Assembly (NCBI RefSeq): GCF_010015445.1 | Contig: NC_053126.1 | Coordinates: 19,890,669-19,954,668, forward strand | DNA length: 64,000 nucleotides | Source of the DNA: Perca fluviatilis | Lineage: Eukaryota > Chordata > Actinopteri > Perciformes > Percidae | Direction: 5' to 3' | The notes under the pieces: model-generated | Seen by the model: the letters and a program-made list of their open reading frames with translations, nothing else | What the model was told of the DNA's origin: nothing | Databases searched by the model: none | Shown: positions 11,801-51,778 of the stretch, one piece after another | Position numbering within the stretch: the first letter of the stretch is position 1 | How the letters are laid out: every line of letters begins with the position of its first letter | Program-made: the position numbers and the translations under genes

Positions 11801-12489
11801 TAGTACAGGAGGATTATTAGCATAAGTATAAACTGGTTCTGCTGAAAAATGGCCCCTGTGACTGATATTATGTATGACATTATATTGTTCATACTGATGC
11901 ATTAATGCATAAAGCAGTATTTTGTGTTGTAGCTGGTAATGGTGGTCCTATGGTTATTTTAATTTGCCTACTTTATTTTGGTAGTTTATAGACAAAAATA
12001 GGGGTCCGAAATGGTCACAAGAAAATTCTGAGGGGTCGTGAGATGATTAATGTGGTAGAAAAGAAGAAATGTTTTACAACATAGTTTTTAAAGGCTCTGA
12101 ACACCCACAGAGGTGTTTTCAGTTAATGCTTGGTCTAACCAGGACTGTGTGGGTGTGTATAGACTGTGATTGATTGACATCTTCCTGAGTCTCCTGTTAG
12201 CATTGTTGCAGGGCAGGGCACCTTTGTCATTCTTAGATGACGATTTGTGACCTAATACATTTCCCACCAACTGTTCCTAATGCCCCGACAGTTAGACCTA
12301 CCACACTGTGGATTTTTAAAGTGCATTTTCAATTATTCAGGAGCTAGCAGCACATGTCTCTCCAAATTCAAAGATAAGAGAAACTCAGATAGAAAAGAAA
12401 GAAATAGGGAACTCTGGTCCACACTCCAGTAGCCTGGTAAGTGGCGGTAGGCTAATGCACCTCAAACGCTAGATGCCACCTGCTCTTAA

Positions 12490-12887
12490 AGGTCCCATGG
12501 CATGAAAATTTCACTTTATGAGGTTTTTTAACATTAATATGCATTCCCCCAGCCTGCCTATGGTCCCCCAGTGGCTAGAAATGGCGATAGGTGTAAACCG
12601 AGCCCTGGGTATCCTGCTCTGCCTTTGAGAAAATGAAAGCTCAGATGGGCCGATCTGGAATCTTGCTCCTTATGAGGTCATAAGGAGCAACACCGCCACC
12701 CTCTCTCCTCCTCAATAGCTACAGACACAGAAATGGCACATACTAAGGAAAGCTCATTGAGGGACTGGCTCTAGTGGCTGTAATTCTGCACCAAGGCTGA
12801 ATTTCGGGAAAGAGACTTCAGATACAGTATTAGGGGACCACTAAGGTCTATATAAAAGCATCCAAAGAGCAGCATGTCATGGGACCT
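12490..12887. mobile_element. MITE 2 with TTAA duplication (AGGTCCCATGRCATG termini)
   Basis: The left terminus AGGTCCCATGGCATG and the right terminus in reverse, AGGTCCCATGACATG, differ by one base. Both are flanked by TTAA (12486-12489 and 12888-12891). The element is 398 bp and non-coding. Its terminal sequence is not the same as that of the 10152-10561 element, so it is a separate family. Confidence 0.78.
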
Positions 12888-13499
12888 TTAAACAAAAAAG
12901 ATGGGGAAGGTAATTTGCAGAAAGATAGCTACATGTTGAATGTGTGGCCGAGTGTCAGGGTAGGCTTGCAGTTAGTGATAATAATGCAATAACATTAAGG
13001 ATGAACTCATTACCAGTACTGTACCTCGGCATAGTTAAAAAGAAAAGAAAAAAAAGGTGGTTGCATTGCACAAATTAATCACTCGTTAATGCACCACCCA
13101 GACAGTGCGCTATCAGCTTTAACTACTGTTGATTCGCACATCCGACTTAAGTGATCCAAATAAACACATCTGGCTAACATACTAAATACTAAGATGCACA
13201 CGGTGGATCCTCCAGCTGTGACTTCTGCTTCACTGAGGAACTTCTATCTTCAGTGAGCAGTGCGAGGCCTTTCTGATGTCTGTGACATTAAAATCCTTCT
13301 CCCAGGTATGACTGCAGACTCCTTTATTCAGAGATTCAGACTTTGAGGAGGCAGTGGGACAGAGAGACTGAGTGCAATGGTTACATTGTGCTTTGAGAAT
13401 GAACGAGCAGAGCAAGTTGAACCTGGAGCAGATGAGGTTAACTTCTAGGTGCACAAGAGTCACCTGGGCATTCACCCAGGTGAGTAACAACAAACTTAG

Positions 13500-13604
<105 letters not shown>

Positions 13605-15069
13605 GAGTGTTATTTTTCCATGCAATCACCATGGGGTGTAAACTCTGTGAGTCTGTTGACAGGTGGAAAGAGAACTAACTTAAAAATTAGAAATCATGAT
13701 TTGATTAAAAGAATATATCAGCTGTAAACACCTGAACCCTAGATTTTGCAGTTATGTAAGAGTGCTTGCAAACTAGTTAGCAAGCGAGCACAGAAGTTTA
13801 AATAGGTTGTTAGCTAAAAGTAATGAATAAATTGGTAGAAATCTTAAAGTATTGCATAAGCAGCTGAAAGGGTTAGGGTAGGCCCACTTACTAAACAGTT
13901 CAAATAACTAGCTAAAAGTAATAGATACATGGTTGAAACATGCATGAATCTAAATATTGACAGTTCAGGTATTTAAAAAAATTAACAATATCCACTTTCA
14001 TATAATGAATAGTGTTATACATTTGGAATTGATGAAGGGGTAGCCTACGTTAGTTCATCTGACAGGGCTGTGGGGGTACATAAGACCAAAAAGGTTGGGG
14101 ACCACTGATTTAGGGGAACTGACCCTTTAGAGTCAAAGTCACTCTTTGTGTCAATAGAACAGCAGGTGGCAGTATGTATTCATTACTAGAGCAGGATTTT
14201 GTATTTTTAGTTCAGACCTTAAAGGTTACAGACAAAGATATTTAATCTTCTGTTGTGTAGTGAGAAGGAATCTCATATAGCACAAGGAGACCGTGTTGGT
14301 GTAGGCTAATCACGCTCCACATATCCACAAAAGTAAATAAATACTTAGTTAATAGTATGTGGATTACACTAACTCTCATGCTAACTATTCTACACAGTCT
14401 GTTGCATTTGCCAGCAAGTGGGTGTTGTGTTCTTCATTCCCATTACCTGTATAGTATGTGCTAAGAGATGCTTTAATGGATTATGCTACTCAACCAATAA
14501 ACTCATTACACCCAAGCGTGTGAATTGCCACTGCCAGATCACTCAACAAGAGGGTAGATGGGAAAAAAAATGGCCACTGGTTAAATTGGTAAGGAGCCAG
14601 TATGCCGTAACTTCTAGCTTCTAGCCAAGAAGACTGCGAAAACAAACAAAAGCTTTTACAAACATCATTGGCTCCATCATATGTAATGCATGCTTTGGCA
14701 TCATCTGTACACTTCAACCCTGAGACTAACCACTGATTTTGTTTATTGTGCCCATGTGTTGTAAGTTTGGTGGGATGAGAAAAGAAATGAAATGCTGTAG
14801 GGCACTTGTGGTGTCAATGTAAGTATAGTTATAAGTACATCATGTCAAGTACTGTACGTAAATAGATATTTTGTTGATTTAAATCAAGCCCTGTGTCATA
14901 GCAGTGTGTCCAGGTGAACGGTGTGTGGCTTCTCTCCGTGGCCGAGCTCGGAGCAGCCGTGATCTGCCGGATGACGCGAAACGCTGTGGCGCCACGGAGT
15001 GAAGCCCAACACTGTTCATCTGCACACACTGCCCACAGTGCCATGACACCGACCTGGATTCAAATCGGC

Positions 15070-15420
15070 AAAGTATCCCTTTAAGTACAATTTTGAGGTA
15101 CTTGTTTTTGTTGCTTAATAATTTCCATGTAATGCTACTTTATACATATATTTCACTAACATCTTTAGAGGGAAATATCGTACTTTTAAAGTGTAGTCAG
15201 AATTTGCTCTACCCTGACCAGCTACAACAATATATTGCTGCTTATACTTCAGGGTTTAACACTGTGGCTCCTAACCCCAGGGTAGGGACTTCCAAAATGA
15301 TCTTGACAAAAATCTTAGTCATCACAAGATGATCAAATTGAAAAAAACTCATATCTCTAAATTTAATTATAATTATTTTTCTCCAACTTGTATCCAGTCT
15401 TTGCTTTTCTAAAGCCAAAT
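15070..15420. repeat. Fragments of two dispersed fish repeats
   Basis: Positions 15070-15230 carry the AAGTA-family pattern (ttaagtacaattttgaggtac). From about 15265 to 15420 follows a second type beginning ctcctaaccccagggtaggg and containing atcacaagatgatcaaat, which resembles the GGGTCGTGAGATGAT repeat near 11990-12050 and 57610-57895. Confidence 0.4.
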
Positions 15421-16743
15421 ACTGGACTGTTTTACTTCTTCAAGCTTCTATAAAACAGTTCAAATGAAACAATCTCAGAAGGCAAGAGCATATGTTTGAA
15501 CTGTTCAGTCCATAAACATAAGGGAGTCTTACTTAATAAGGGTCATTAACAACACAAAATAGCAGCACTGAAGGCATTCAGCATCTTGCTCAAAGATATT
15601 TTAGTAAAGCGTGAAATAATAACATTTACCTGCGTGTATCTAGAAGGTAACCAAGCGGAATAGACCATTAATACACCTTAATACTTTCAGTTTTAAGCAG
15701 GTAAGTCACCATAGCCACAGAACATGAAGCTTTTATTATATTCCTTATATCATGCGGTAATAATTCATGCAGACAGCATGCATGGGATTTGAGTTATTTG
15801 TTATAAATCCCAGTATTTGCTTAGCTTTAATGGAAGTGAAATATCGGTGTGTTTGTATTTCAGGCACACACATCCTCAGAGACCAGCAGACTCTAAATGT
15901 CTGGCAGAATGGTGACACAGTACTTTATTCAGGCCAAATTACACCACTGAGCAACATTATGCATCCAGTAACCTACTTAGACAATAGAGGAAGTCTCCAA
16001 ACTACACCAGGTGTCCAAGGTAAGTACATCTCTGTTCCTGCATCCTATTCCTGTGTTCCTTTTAACCACAGCCATTTCCTGTGATGGATACATTTTCAAA
16101 CTCTATTTAGCTGCTGGGACGTGTTCTGAAATGTTATCCTTGGCCTCACAGTGAAACTATTATATGAAGCTTTTTGCATTATGCCTCTCTTCTAATCCTT
16201 TTTTTCAGACTCCAACCTGCAGTCCAGAACATTTCCCTGACTGTGCTTTGCTGGTACATTACCATACTAGCCCTGTCAGAGCTAATGAGGAGAAGAGCCA
16301 CTCTGCGAGCACCCACAGCATACTGATGTATGTTCAGAGTGGCTCAGTGCGGTTGGTTGGGAAAAACAGACATTCTGCCTTGTAACATTTTGCCTGTGTC
16401 AAAGCAGCATATCATTAATGCCTGCATCCTACATCATTAAGCCCCTATGGGATATTGATTGGGACACTGCTGACTTTGGCCCCAGAAGTGCTGAGTGGAA
16501 CTTTATGCCCACAAGGTGTCTCACCACTCCTCTTTGTGGTCACATCCATAGTCACATCTCTCTGGGCTGGTCTCTAAACTCTAAAGGCACAGAGCTGGAC
16601 AATGTAAATAGACTCTGGTTTCTTTTTGTGACGAATATAAGAGATACTGGCAGTTGCATCTGTGATCACAAAAGTTTAACAATTTGTTTCTATCACACGA
16701 GCCACCGTACTTTCTCCAAAATAATCTTTATTTTATGAGTGGC

Positions 16744-17149
16744 TAGGGCTGGGTATCGTTCAAAAATGTTCAATACCGGTACCGATACCGTGACTTCAAT
16801 ACTGGTTCCTAAATTATACTTTTTTTTATACCAATTTTACAAAATAAAAAAAATTACACATTATAGCACAAATCTTAGTATTTATTTCTCAGCTCGTACT
16901 ATGTGAGCCCAGTCTCTGTGTATAACGTAGAGTTTTCCTGCCTGCCTCTACAACGTGTAACGTTAGACAGCCAATCTATTAGATCTGGGTAGAAGCATGC
17001 TGCATGTTTATTGGCTCACTGACGATGATGAGATTTACTCCTTAGGTATTGAAATTAGGTATTGAATGACGAGGCATTTTTCGATACTCAATACTTTAGA
17101 GGCAATTCGGTCGGTGCCTAAAAAGTATTGAATTCGGTACCCAGCCCTA
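16744..17149. mobile_element. hAT-type MITE (TAGGGCTGGGTA termini)
   Basis: The left end is TAGGGCTGGGTATCG and the right end in reverse is TAGGGCTGGGTACCG. They are bounded by an exact 8-bp duplication TGAGTGGC at 16736-16743 and 17150-17157. The 406-bp interior has no coding frame. The duplication length and the TAG start indicate hAT. Confidence 0.88.
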
Positions 17150-17819
17150 TGAGTGGCCCTGTTCCATGTGTATTGATGGAGAGGTCATCCCACCCTATGG
17201 CTCTGGCTCCATGTACGGAAGCTGAATCATACAAAGCAGGTTATATTGTTTAATCAAAAACTGTCATGACCTCAACACAAACTCATATTTTTCTGAGCTG
17301 TCTATGCAGGGAAGTTGCAACAATGAGCCATACGCGAGCCCCAAGTTCCTGCAAATCCTGCTGTGGAATATGCAGCATAAACAGACATTTCCTCTAGCTC
17401 CTACTGTTCCAGCACCACACACCTTACTGTAAAACAAGCAGCAGTAAACAGTCAGAAATAAGCAAATACTTGCTGAAAGAAATATGAATTCATTATCATT
17501 AGTCTATCAATTCATTGTTTCTTCTATTTCATCACATCTGAGGGGCAGAAGTGCACTTTATTCTGAAGATATGTCACAGTCAGTTCAAAATTAACAATCA
17601 ATATACAGTGTTTAGTTTATAGTGACTTTTTGCTCTTACAATATTACATTTTAATTTGGATATATGTATGGAGAGTTGCCGTAATCAATATTTTTTCAAG
17701 AGGGTTTTTCTAGGGTTGGCTTCAACTTTATTTGCCTTTCAGCTATAATGGGCATTTTTGCAAATCACTTCTCTGCTTGCTGCAATATAGGCTTATCTTA
17801 TAGCCCTACCCAGACAGCC

Positions 17820-18159
17820 AAACCCACCCAATCACAGGCGCCATTCCTTGGGTTTCATCAGCTCTCTCCGTGTTTTCCAGCCTGCCTTCTGTCTCGTCCC
17901 ACTCACACTCTGTCAGAGCGCCGCGTTGACAGCCACTGGCCACTGATCAGCCCACTTTGTCGGGGTTTGTGTCTCCATGCAAGACTGCTGAAAAAGAAGC
18001 TCTGACTCTCGCATTTTCTTTTATTCGCAAAGGCAAGCATACGCGACCAAACAACAAGTCCGTCCACGGCAACGAAAGCACGAGGTGTAAAAAAAAAAGA
18101 AAAAAAAAAGCCTTTAAGTCATTTTCTAGACTCATCACTGTCTCACAGCTCCCTGCACA
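17820..18159 (+). promoter_or_regulatory. Candidate vat1 promoter and 5' UTR
   Basis: A CCAAT motif lies at about 17828, inside cacccaatcacaggcgcc, roughly 330 bp before the vat1 ATG. CpGs become frequent from about 17918 on (gagcgccgcgttgac). No clear TATA box is present. Transcription probably starts between about 17860 and 18100, but the site is not visible. Confidence 0.45.
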
Positions 18160-45848
<27,689 letters not shown>

Positions 45849-46739
45849 GAGGGAGGGACGGATAGTCAAGCAGAGCAGCAGGGAGTTTGTGTCCTGGGAG
45901 CAAGGGGGGGAGGGGGGGAGGGGGGATGAAGAAGGAGATGGATGGGGTGGGAAGGTGGGGTGGAATGTAAGAAAGGATTGGAAGGAGTTAGAAGGGTAGA
46001 TTACAAAATGATCACACCAGTGTCAGTCGTTCATCTCGTCCACCTCCCCTCCGCCTCACCCTCTCGACTCCACAATGGCAGTGATTACTCAGGCCTGGCT
46101 CCACCCACCCCCTTCCCATCCTGTATTCTTGCATTTATCTATTAAAAAAAAAGAAGAAAAAAATGTCCAATCACTTGTAACACCTTGTAAGCACCGCAAC
46201 CTATCTCTCTGCCTCACAAGATTGAGAAGGCAGCCGCAACATCCGAAAGATGACGAGAGACAAGAGCCGTGGAGGATTGTGGGTATGGTCCAGGCCTGGG
46301 GCAAATTACTGTTTCCTTGACAACCGTAATCCCTGCTCGCGCTCCGGCCCCACCCTCGACCCCCATGCCCCTCCACACCTCAACTCCCACTGTGCTAAAT
46401 TGTTCTGCTCTGACTTCCACCTGCCACCTCCTCTTCCCCCCTCACTGTGCTGAGTCTCTCTTCGCCCCCCAACCCCCAAGTCCCACACCACCACCACCGC
46501 CCCCAACCTATCCACAGGCCGGACCCACAGACAGGCACAAAGGCAGGCAGATAAACGGAGAACCGCACCCACCCACACGTTGCTCTTCTAGTGTCCAACG
46601 CTTAGTTATGTCACTGAGGATGAGTCAGAGATGCCTGTGATTGGCTGATGCACCCCTGGAGATATTTGCATCGTGGTTTTGATCATGATGTTTGATTGCT
46701 CAGACAATGGTGTTAGTGCTAGAAGGCCTAACCTTGGTT

Positions 46740-46742
<3 letters not shown>

Positions 46743-46796
<54 letters not shown>
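46743..46796. repeat. AT microsatellite
   Basis: An uninterrupted AT run of 27 units downstream of vat1, able to form a hairpin. Confidence 0.97.
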
Positions 46797-46799
<3 letters not shown>

Positions 46800-48348
46800 C
46801 TTAGCTTCGATATTTCTTGTAGAATTCAGTGTAGAATGAGACTGCTCCATAATGCATGCGTTCCAATCCAATTTCAGTGAAGTTAATGTAGTGACTACAG
46901 TTTTGCACTTGCCTGAATATGAATTGTCCTCATAATGAGCCTTTCTGTGCAGTGTTGAATAGGGGGGCAGAAATCATTGCTCAGCTTCCTTCTCCTTAGT
47001 TACAGATTTTTCTAGCTGACCAACTGTTGGCAAGAAGTTCGCAGTGCCAATTAAGAGAGAATTTGTTTCTGTTAAACAAGCCACAAATACACACACATAC
47101 ACACTCTGAATGAGATGAAAGAGGCACTGTCATGCTGAGACAGTGAAGCGTCTGAAATGAGCCAGTTAAGAAGGTGACTATCAGTCCTTTTTCCTTCAGG
47201 ATCAGGCTTTCTTCCTCCCTGATCCCCCTCCAGGCATTCCATGGCATTCTGCTGCTTTCACAGCAGCCGCTCGCCTGTCGATCACCCTGACCTGTGAGAG
47301 GAGAATTCAATTTAAGTTGGCGTCCATACCTCGCCCCCGCTTGTCTCTACTCTACACTCTCTCTCCCTCCTCTTTCCATTTCCCTTTCTATGGTCGGCAT
47401 AGCAACAGGCGTCAGGCTCGTCAGAGGAGGCACTGTGGTCTGTTACTCTGACTCCCTCTTCCTGTGTCTCTCTTTTCTGCCTCCCTAACTCTATATTTGC
47501 CAACAGTCGGTGCTGTCGACCAGTATTCCAACAGGTGTAAAATGTATTAAGGATTTCAGATGATAAAGATGAAGAGGTGGAGCAGTTCTCTAGGTTGTTA
47601 GTATTGCACTACCAACCAGTGAAATTTAAACCGAGTATTGACAATGTGTGCAATTAGCAGTGTGCTGGCAAAAACAGCGCACCGCTCCCCCTAATGGCCA
47701 GTATGAATTTTGTCTCACTGGTGTAATGTCATTGGAGTAAATCCTTAGCATTTTAGCATAAATCCCACTGGGTGGACTCTAAATATTTCATGTAGGAGGA
47801 TATCAACTTTGAAACTTTGATCTACCTGGCTGCCTGCCTGCCTGCCTGTCTGTCTGTCTGTGAGCCTGGCCTCAGCGTTGAGACTCAGGTGGTGACTAGT
47901 GACTTTGTAAAAAACACAAAACAAAATGTTTGGAGAAAAAAAAAAAAAAAAAAAGTTGTTGTGTTAGCATGAGTGGCCTCCCTCATGTGCTGTGTGTGGT
48001 GTGCCATTGTGTGTGAAGATGTGTGTGTGTCCTCAGGTCATTTGTCAGGTTTTAAAAGCACCCACCCTACCCATGCCACATTTCCCCCTCACACTACTCT
48101 GCTACAGTATTATGTAGCTACAACCCTCCCCTCTTACTCTATCTCTCCCTCCTGTCTGATAAGAGGCCTGTGTTATGAGGACAGTTGGTATTAGTATTTT
48201 TGCACTCTGCTCGCTGATCTTATTGCACTTACAGGCATGGCAGTCGCACTCTAGTCCCACGCAGGCTTTGATTCTGCTCCAGGTTTGCAGTCTGTTTCCC
48301 ATCATCCATTCCCAGTGTATCTGCTGAAGCTCACTGAAAGCACAGGTG

Positions 48349-48349
<1 letters not shown>

Positions 48350-48437
<88 letters not shown>

Positions 48438-48472
48438 CACGCAGGCACGTACACACACACACACACACACAC
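48350..48472. repeat. CA microsatellite (interrupted)
   Basis: About 80 bp of pure CA repeats followed by CA repeats broken by GC and gcaggcacgt interruptions. Confidence 0.97.
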
Positions 48473-51215
48473 TCCCTCATGTAAAGGTCCCCTCATTTTC
48501 AGCTTGCCAGTCCCTGCCCAGGCCAACTTCTCCTGGGTGGCAGCTAAAATCAAAGCATTCATCCATCCTTGACTGTGTGAAGTAAAATGTGGAGCAGGGC
48601 GGAGTGAACTGGGCTGGAGTACGACCGCTACGCTGGTGTGGGGAGTGACTGTGTCCTGTCAGCCTCTGGTTAGTGTTCTGTTCTAATCTGCTGGGCTCCC
48701 TTTGTGAACCTGTGGACGGTGCTTCTGTTCCGAGTGCCATGTGAGACACAAGCGCTTCAGTAAAAACAAAAAAAGAGGATGTTTTACTTAATGTTATTTT
48801 AATTTACCTTTATATTTCCGTTTGTTTGTCTGTTTTGTTATCCAAGGGTTTAAAGTTCAAAGTTCATACTTTTTTTGTGGGGACCTGCCAACCTGCACTC
48901 CTTTTTAAATGTGATGAAGTCTTTCTGTTGGTCTGAACCATGTGTGCCAAATTGTATGTATATTCCTCTGTCAATGCTTTGAATATTAACAGTGCATAAA
49001 AAATATGAAGACAGTTCTGTTTTTGGATGCATTTCCATCAATCTTGAAGAATAGTGAAAATATAAGAGTTTTCATAGTGTGTCAGATTTGTATCCCAAAA
49101 TGCTTATGGGTGCTGACAGAAATTTTGCTGCAGTTTACAAAAGGTTTAACACAATTTTTTGATTGGTTTCAGTCTTGCTCAAGTGTAGGCCTGCACTGTG
49201 CCTCTCTCCTTGCACACAGCTTACCTCAATCCGAGGCACCTCCCTCCATATTCATACCCTTCTCGCTGTGTTTTACCAGCTTTCACATCATGTCGACCAC
49301 AACAGGTTGAAGTGTTTACAACCATACTATTAGTATCACAGTGAAAAGGGACTGGACATTGTGCATTTAAGGTTCAATACTCCACCAAAAGACATAGATT
49401 CACAGAAATCTGCAAATTTCCTCAAAATCCATAGCTCCACCGTATTCCTCTCTATGGATTTCTATTTCTTTCAGTTTATTTCCAAATGGCTTGTATAGCA
49501 AGTGAGGGAGCAGATGTTTTCACACAGCTGTGCAGGGATGCCAATACTGTAACACAGCTGCACAAAACCCCAGCTTATTGGCTGATCATAGCTCAGCTCT
49601 GGCCTACCCCAGACACAACATTTCCGCTTTACTGCTGATCTCAGTTCACTCAAGGATTATTAGAGACGTTCCTCTTTTCCTGTGCTGCATCTGCAGAGCC
49701 TCTTGGCCGGTGCAACTAGTGGCGGCCCAAAATTCTGCTCCATATCGCCCCCCTTCTCTCTCCATACGCATTTATAGCAAATAAAACATTAGTTTGACAT
49801 CTGGAATTTGAAGTTGCATGCAGTTATTGGCATGTGGAAAACCGATTATGATCTCTTTCTTTCTTTCACATTTTCCCCTTGGTTCTTTTGAGCTAAGATG
49901 CCTTTGAGATGAACTCAATCAGTTGGGCGGTTGGCCTGCTGCCTGAGCACACTTCCACCATGGTGAAGCTGCAGTGTAATGTCATCTTGAAATGGTTTCC
50001 CAGTCATTCCAGACACGTATGCAAGAGTACTTAGCAACTCAGAGATGCACAGGAGAAAAACAGTGTTTCAAAGTAAAAATAAACAAAGCGGTAATTTTCT
50101 GAGTAGTTTTAGATTTGATATTACTAATTAACACTTGTAGTTTTGGGTTTGAAAAATGCACTAAGACAATGAGTGTAGTATTTCCAATAGCTACTCTTCT
50201 GTCTGTCTTGGCTTGTATAGCTGAAGTCTCTCACAGGCACCCACCGTTCAGCTTTGAGGTGAATTTCTTTGTTTTATATGGTTTCTCAGGTCATTCCAAA
50301 CAGCAGTTTACTTCATGTAAGAAGCCAACCTAATTTTGCGTTTCCTAACACACACACACACACAACGTCCGTCTGTTTCACCGAGTTCACTGCACAAACC
50401 ATCTGTCACACCATCCATGTTCGATGTAAGCTTTAGTATTCCGAGTCAAAAGGTGATGCTCTGTCATTGGGTTATTTCCAAATTCAGAGCAACTGTGTTC
50501 ACTCATCCACACCGAGAACCCAAACAACAACCACATCTGCCTGCAGCTATTGTTTCCTTAGCAGTCATTTTTTACATCACAGCAACATTGCAGAGATGCT
50601 ATGGAAGTACAACCTGGCTGGGTTTGTCATGTACAGTACTAGGATGCATGTGTATTCGAGAGAACTAGAAAATAAGGCATGTGTTTGTGTACAGCTCACC
50701 GTCTCTTTCCACGATAGTTTAGTCGTCGTGTAGTGGCGTGGTGTGAAGAAGGAGAATGCCCTTCCAGTTGTATCACGTTGCCAACTGAAGCCAATCCACC
50801 GCTCCCTGACTCCCTGTCCTCACCCTCAGCATGGGCACTGTCATGGCCAGCTGGTTCATTCATGATACACCTTAACCTATCTCTGGGAATGTTTCAGAAA
50901 CTCACTTCACATCCATCCCCACTACACACCACCTGTTGGAATTCAGTCACCACTGGCCATTTTCTACAAGGCATACCCAACAGGTTGATTTCAAAGCTAG
51001 TTCTCCTCTTCTTTGTCCTTCCTTGTGTTGTTGTTGTTTTTTTTCCTGGTTGCAAACACTCTTCTCGGCTTTGTTTTTTAAACCCTTTGAATTGATGCTG
51101 CTTCTGTGCTTGACTCTGGGTTTACTGCGTGGTGCCATGTTGTCCACATGGCCTCTAGAGCTTGTAACGCTTCAGTGTGTAATGTTACCATATGCCTTAC
51201 ATGTTTTCCAGGACT

Positions 51216-51260
51216 AATAAAAAAAGCATAACAAAAAGTCAGGAGATGTGCTTTTTTATT
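51216..51260. other. Convergent polyadenylation signals of vat1 and the deltex gene
   Basis: AATAAA on the plus strand at 51216-51221 and AATAAA on the minus strand at 51260-51255 lie only 33 bp apart and face each other. Cleavage 10-30 bases after each would make the two transcripts meet or overlap by a few tens of bases. Confidence 0.5.
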
Positions 51261-51778
51261 TCTGTGCCCATTTTGAAAAAAACTGAAGAGAAGCAAACTG
51301 AATTAAAAAAATATATAATTTTACTCCTCAATATTCTACAAATATCTTCCTGTATTTAAACTATGATAAATGATCCTTGAAACTACACAGGATGAGACAA
51401 AATGGATATCTATACAGGGCCATGTACACAGAATAGTATGCATTTTCTTTTACAAAATAAAGCTGAGACAGTAAGAACATGTTGGAATGATATGAGAAAT
51501 AACTAAGACAATAGTGGTTGGCCACATTTTTCTTGTTCTCTTAGTTTGAAAAAAACTAACTCCAATCATCTATCTTAAAGTAAGCAACAGTGAGGCAGGT
51601 TATAACATTTAAAAAAAATCGAAAATGGCTGCAATGAGCCATAATTATCTGAAAAATATTTCAATCTCTATATACATTATCAGACATCATGACCTTGAAC
51701 TCATGAACTCCCTACACAAATACAGTGCAAATGACTTTTTAAACTACATAAGAACTTCTCCTCACATTGCTTTTAATC

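Larger units (their letters stand above)
45849..51235 (+). other. Probable long vat1 3' UTR / downstream region
   Basis: No gene is visible between the vat1 stop codon and the polyadenylation signal AATAAA at 51216-51221. A nearer ATTAAA at 46141 sits in an A-rich run and is a weaker candidate. The stretch holds an AT repeat (46743-46796), an A-run near 47936-47954 and a CA repeat (48350-48472), but few recognisable transposons. That it is one long 3' UTR is inference from position and low repeat content. Confidence 0.45.
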
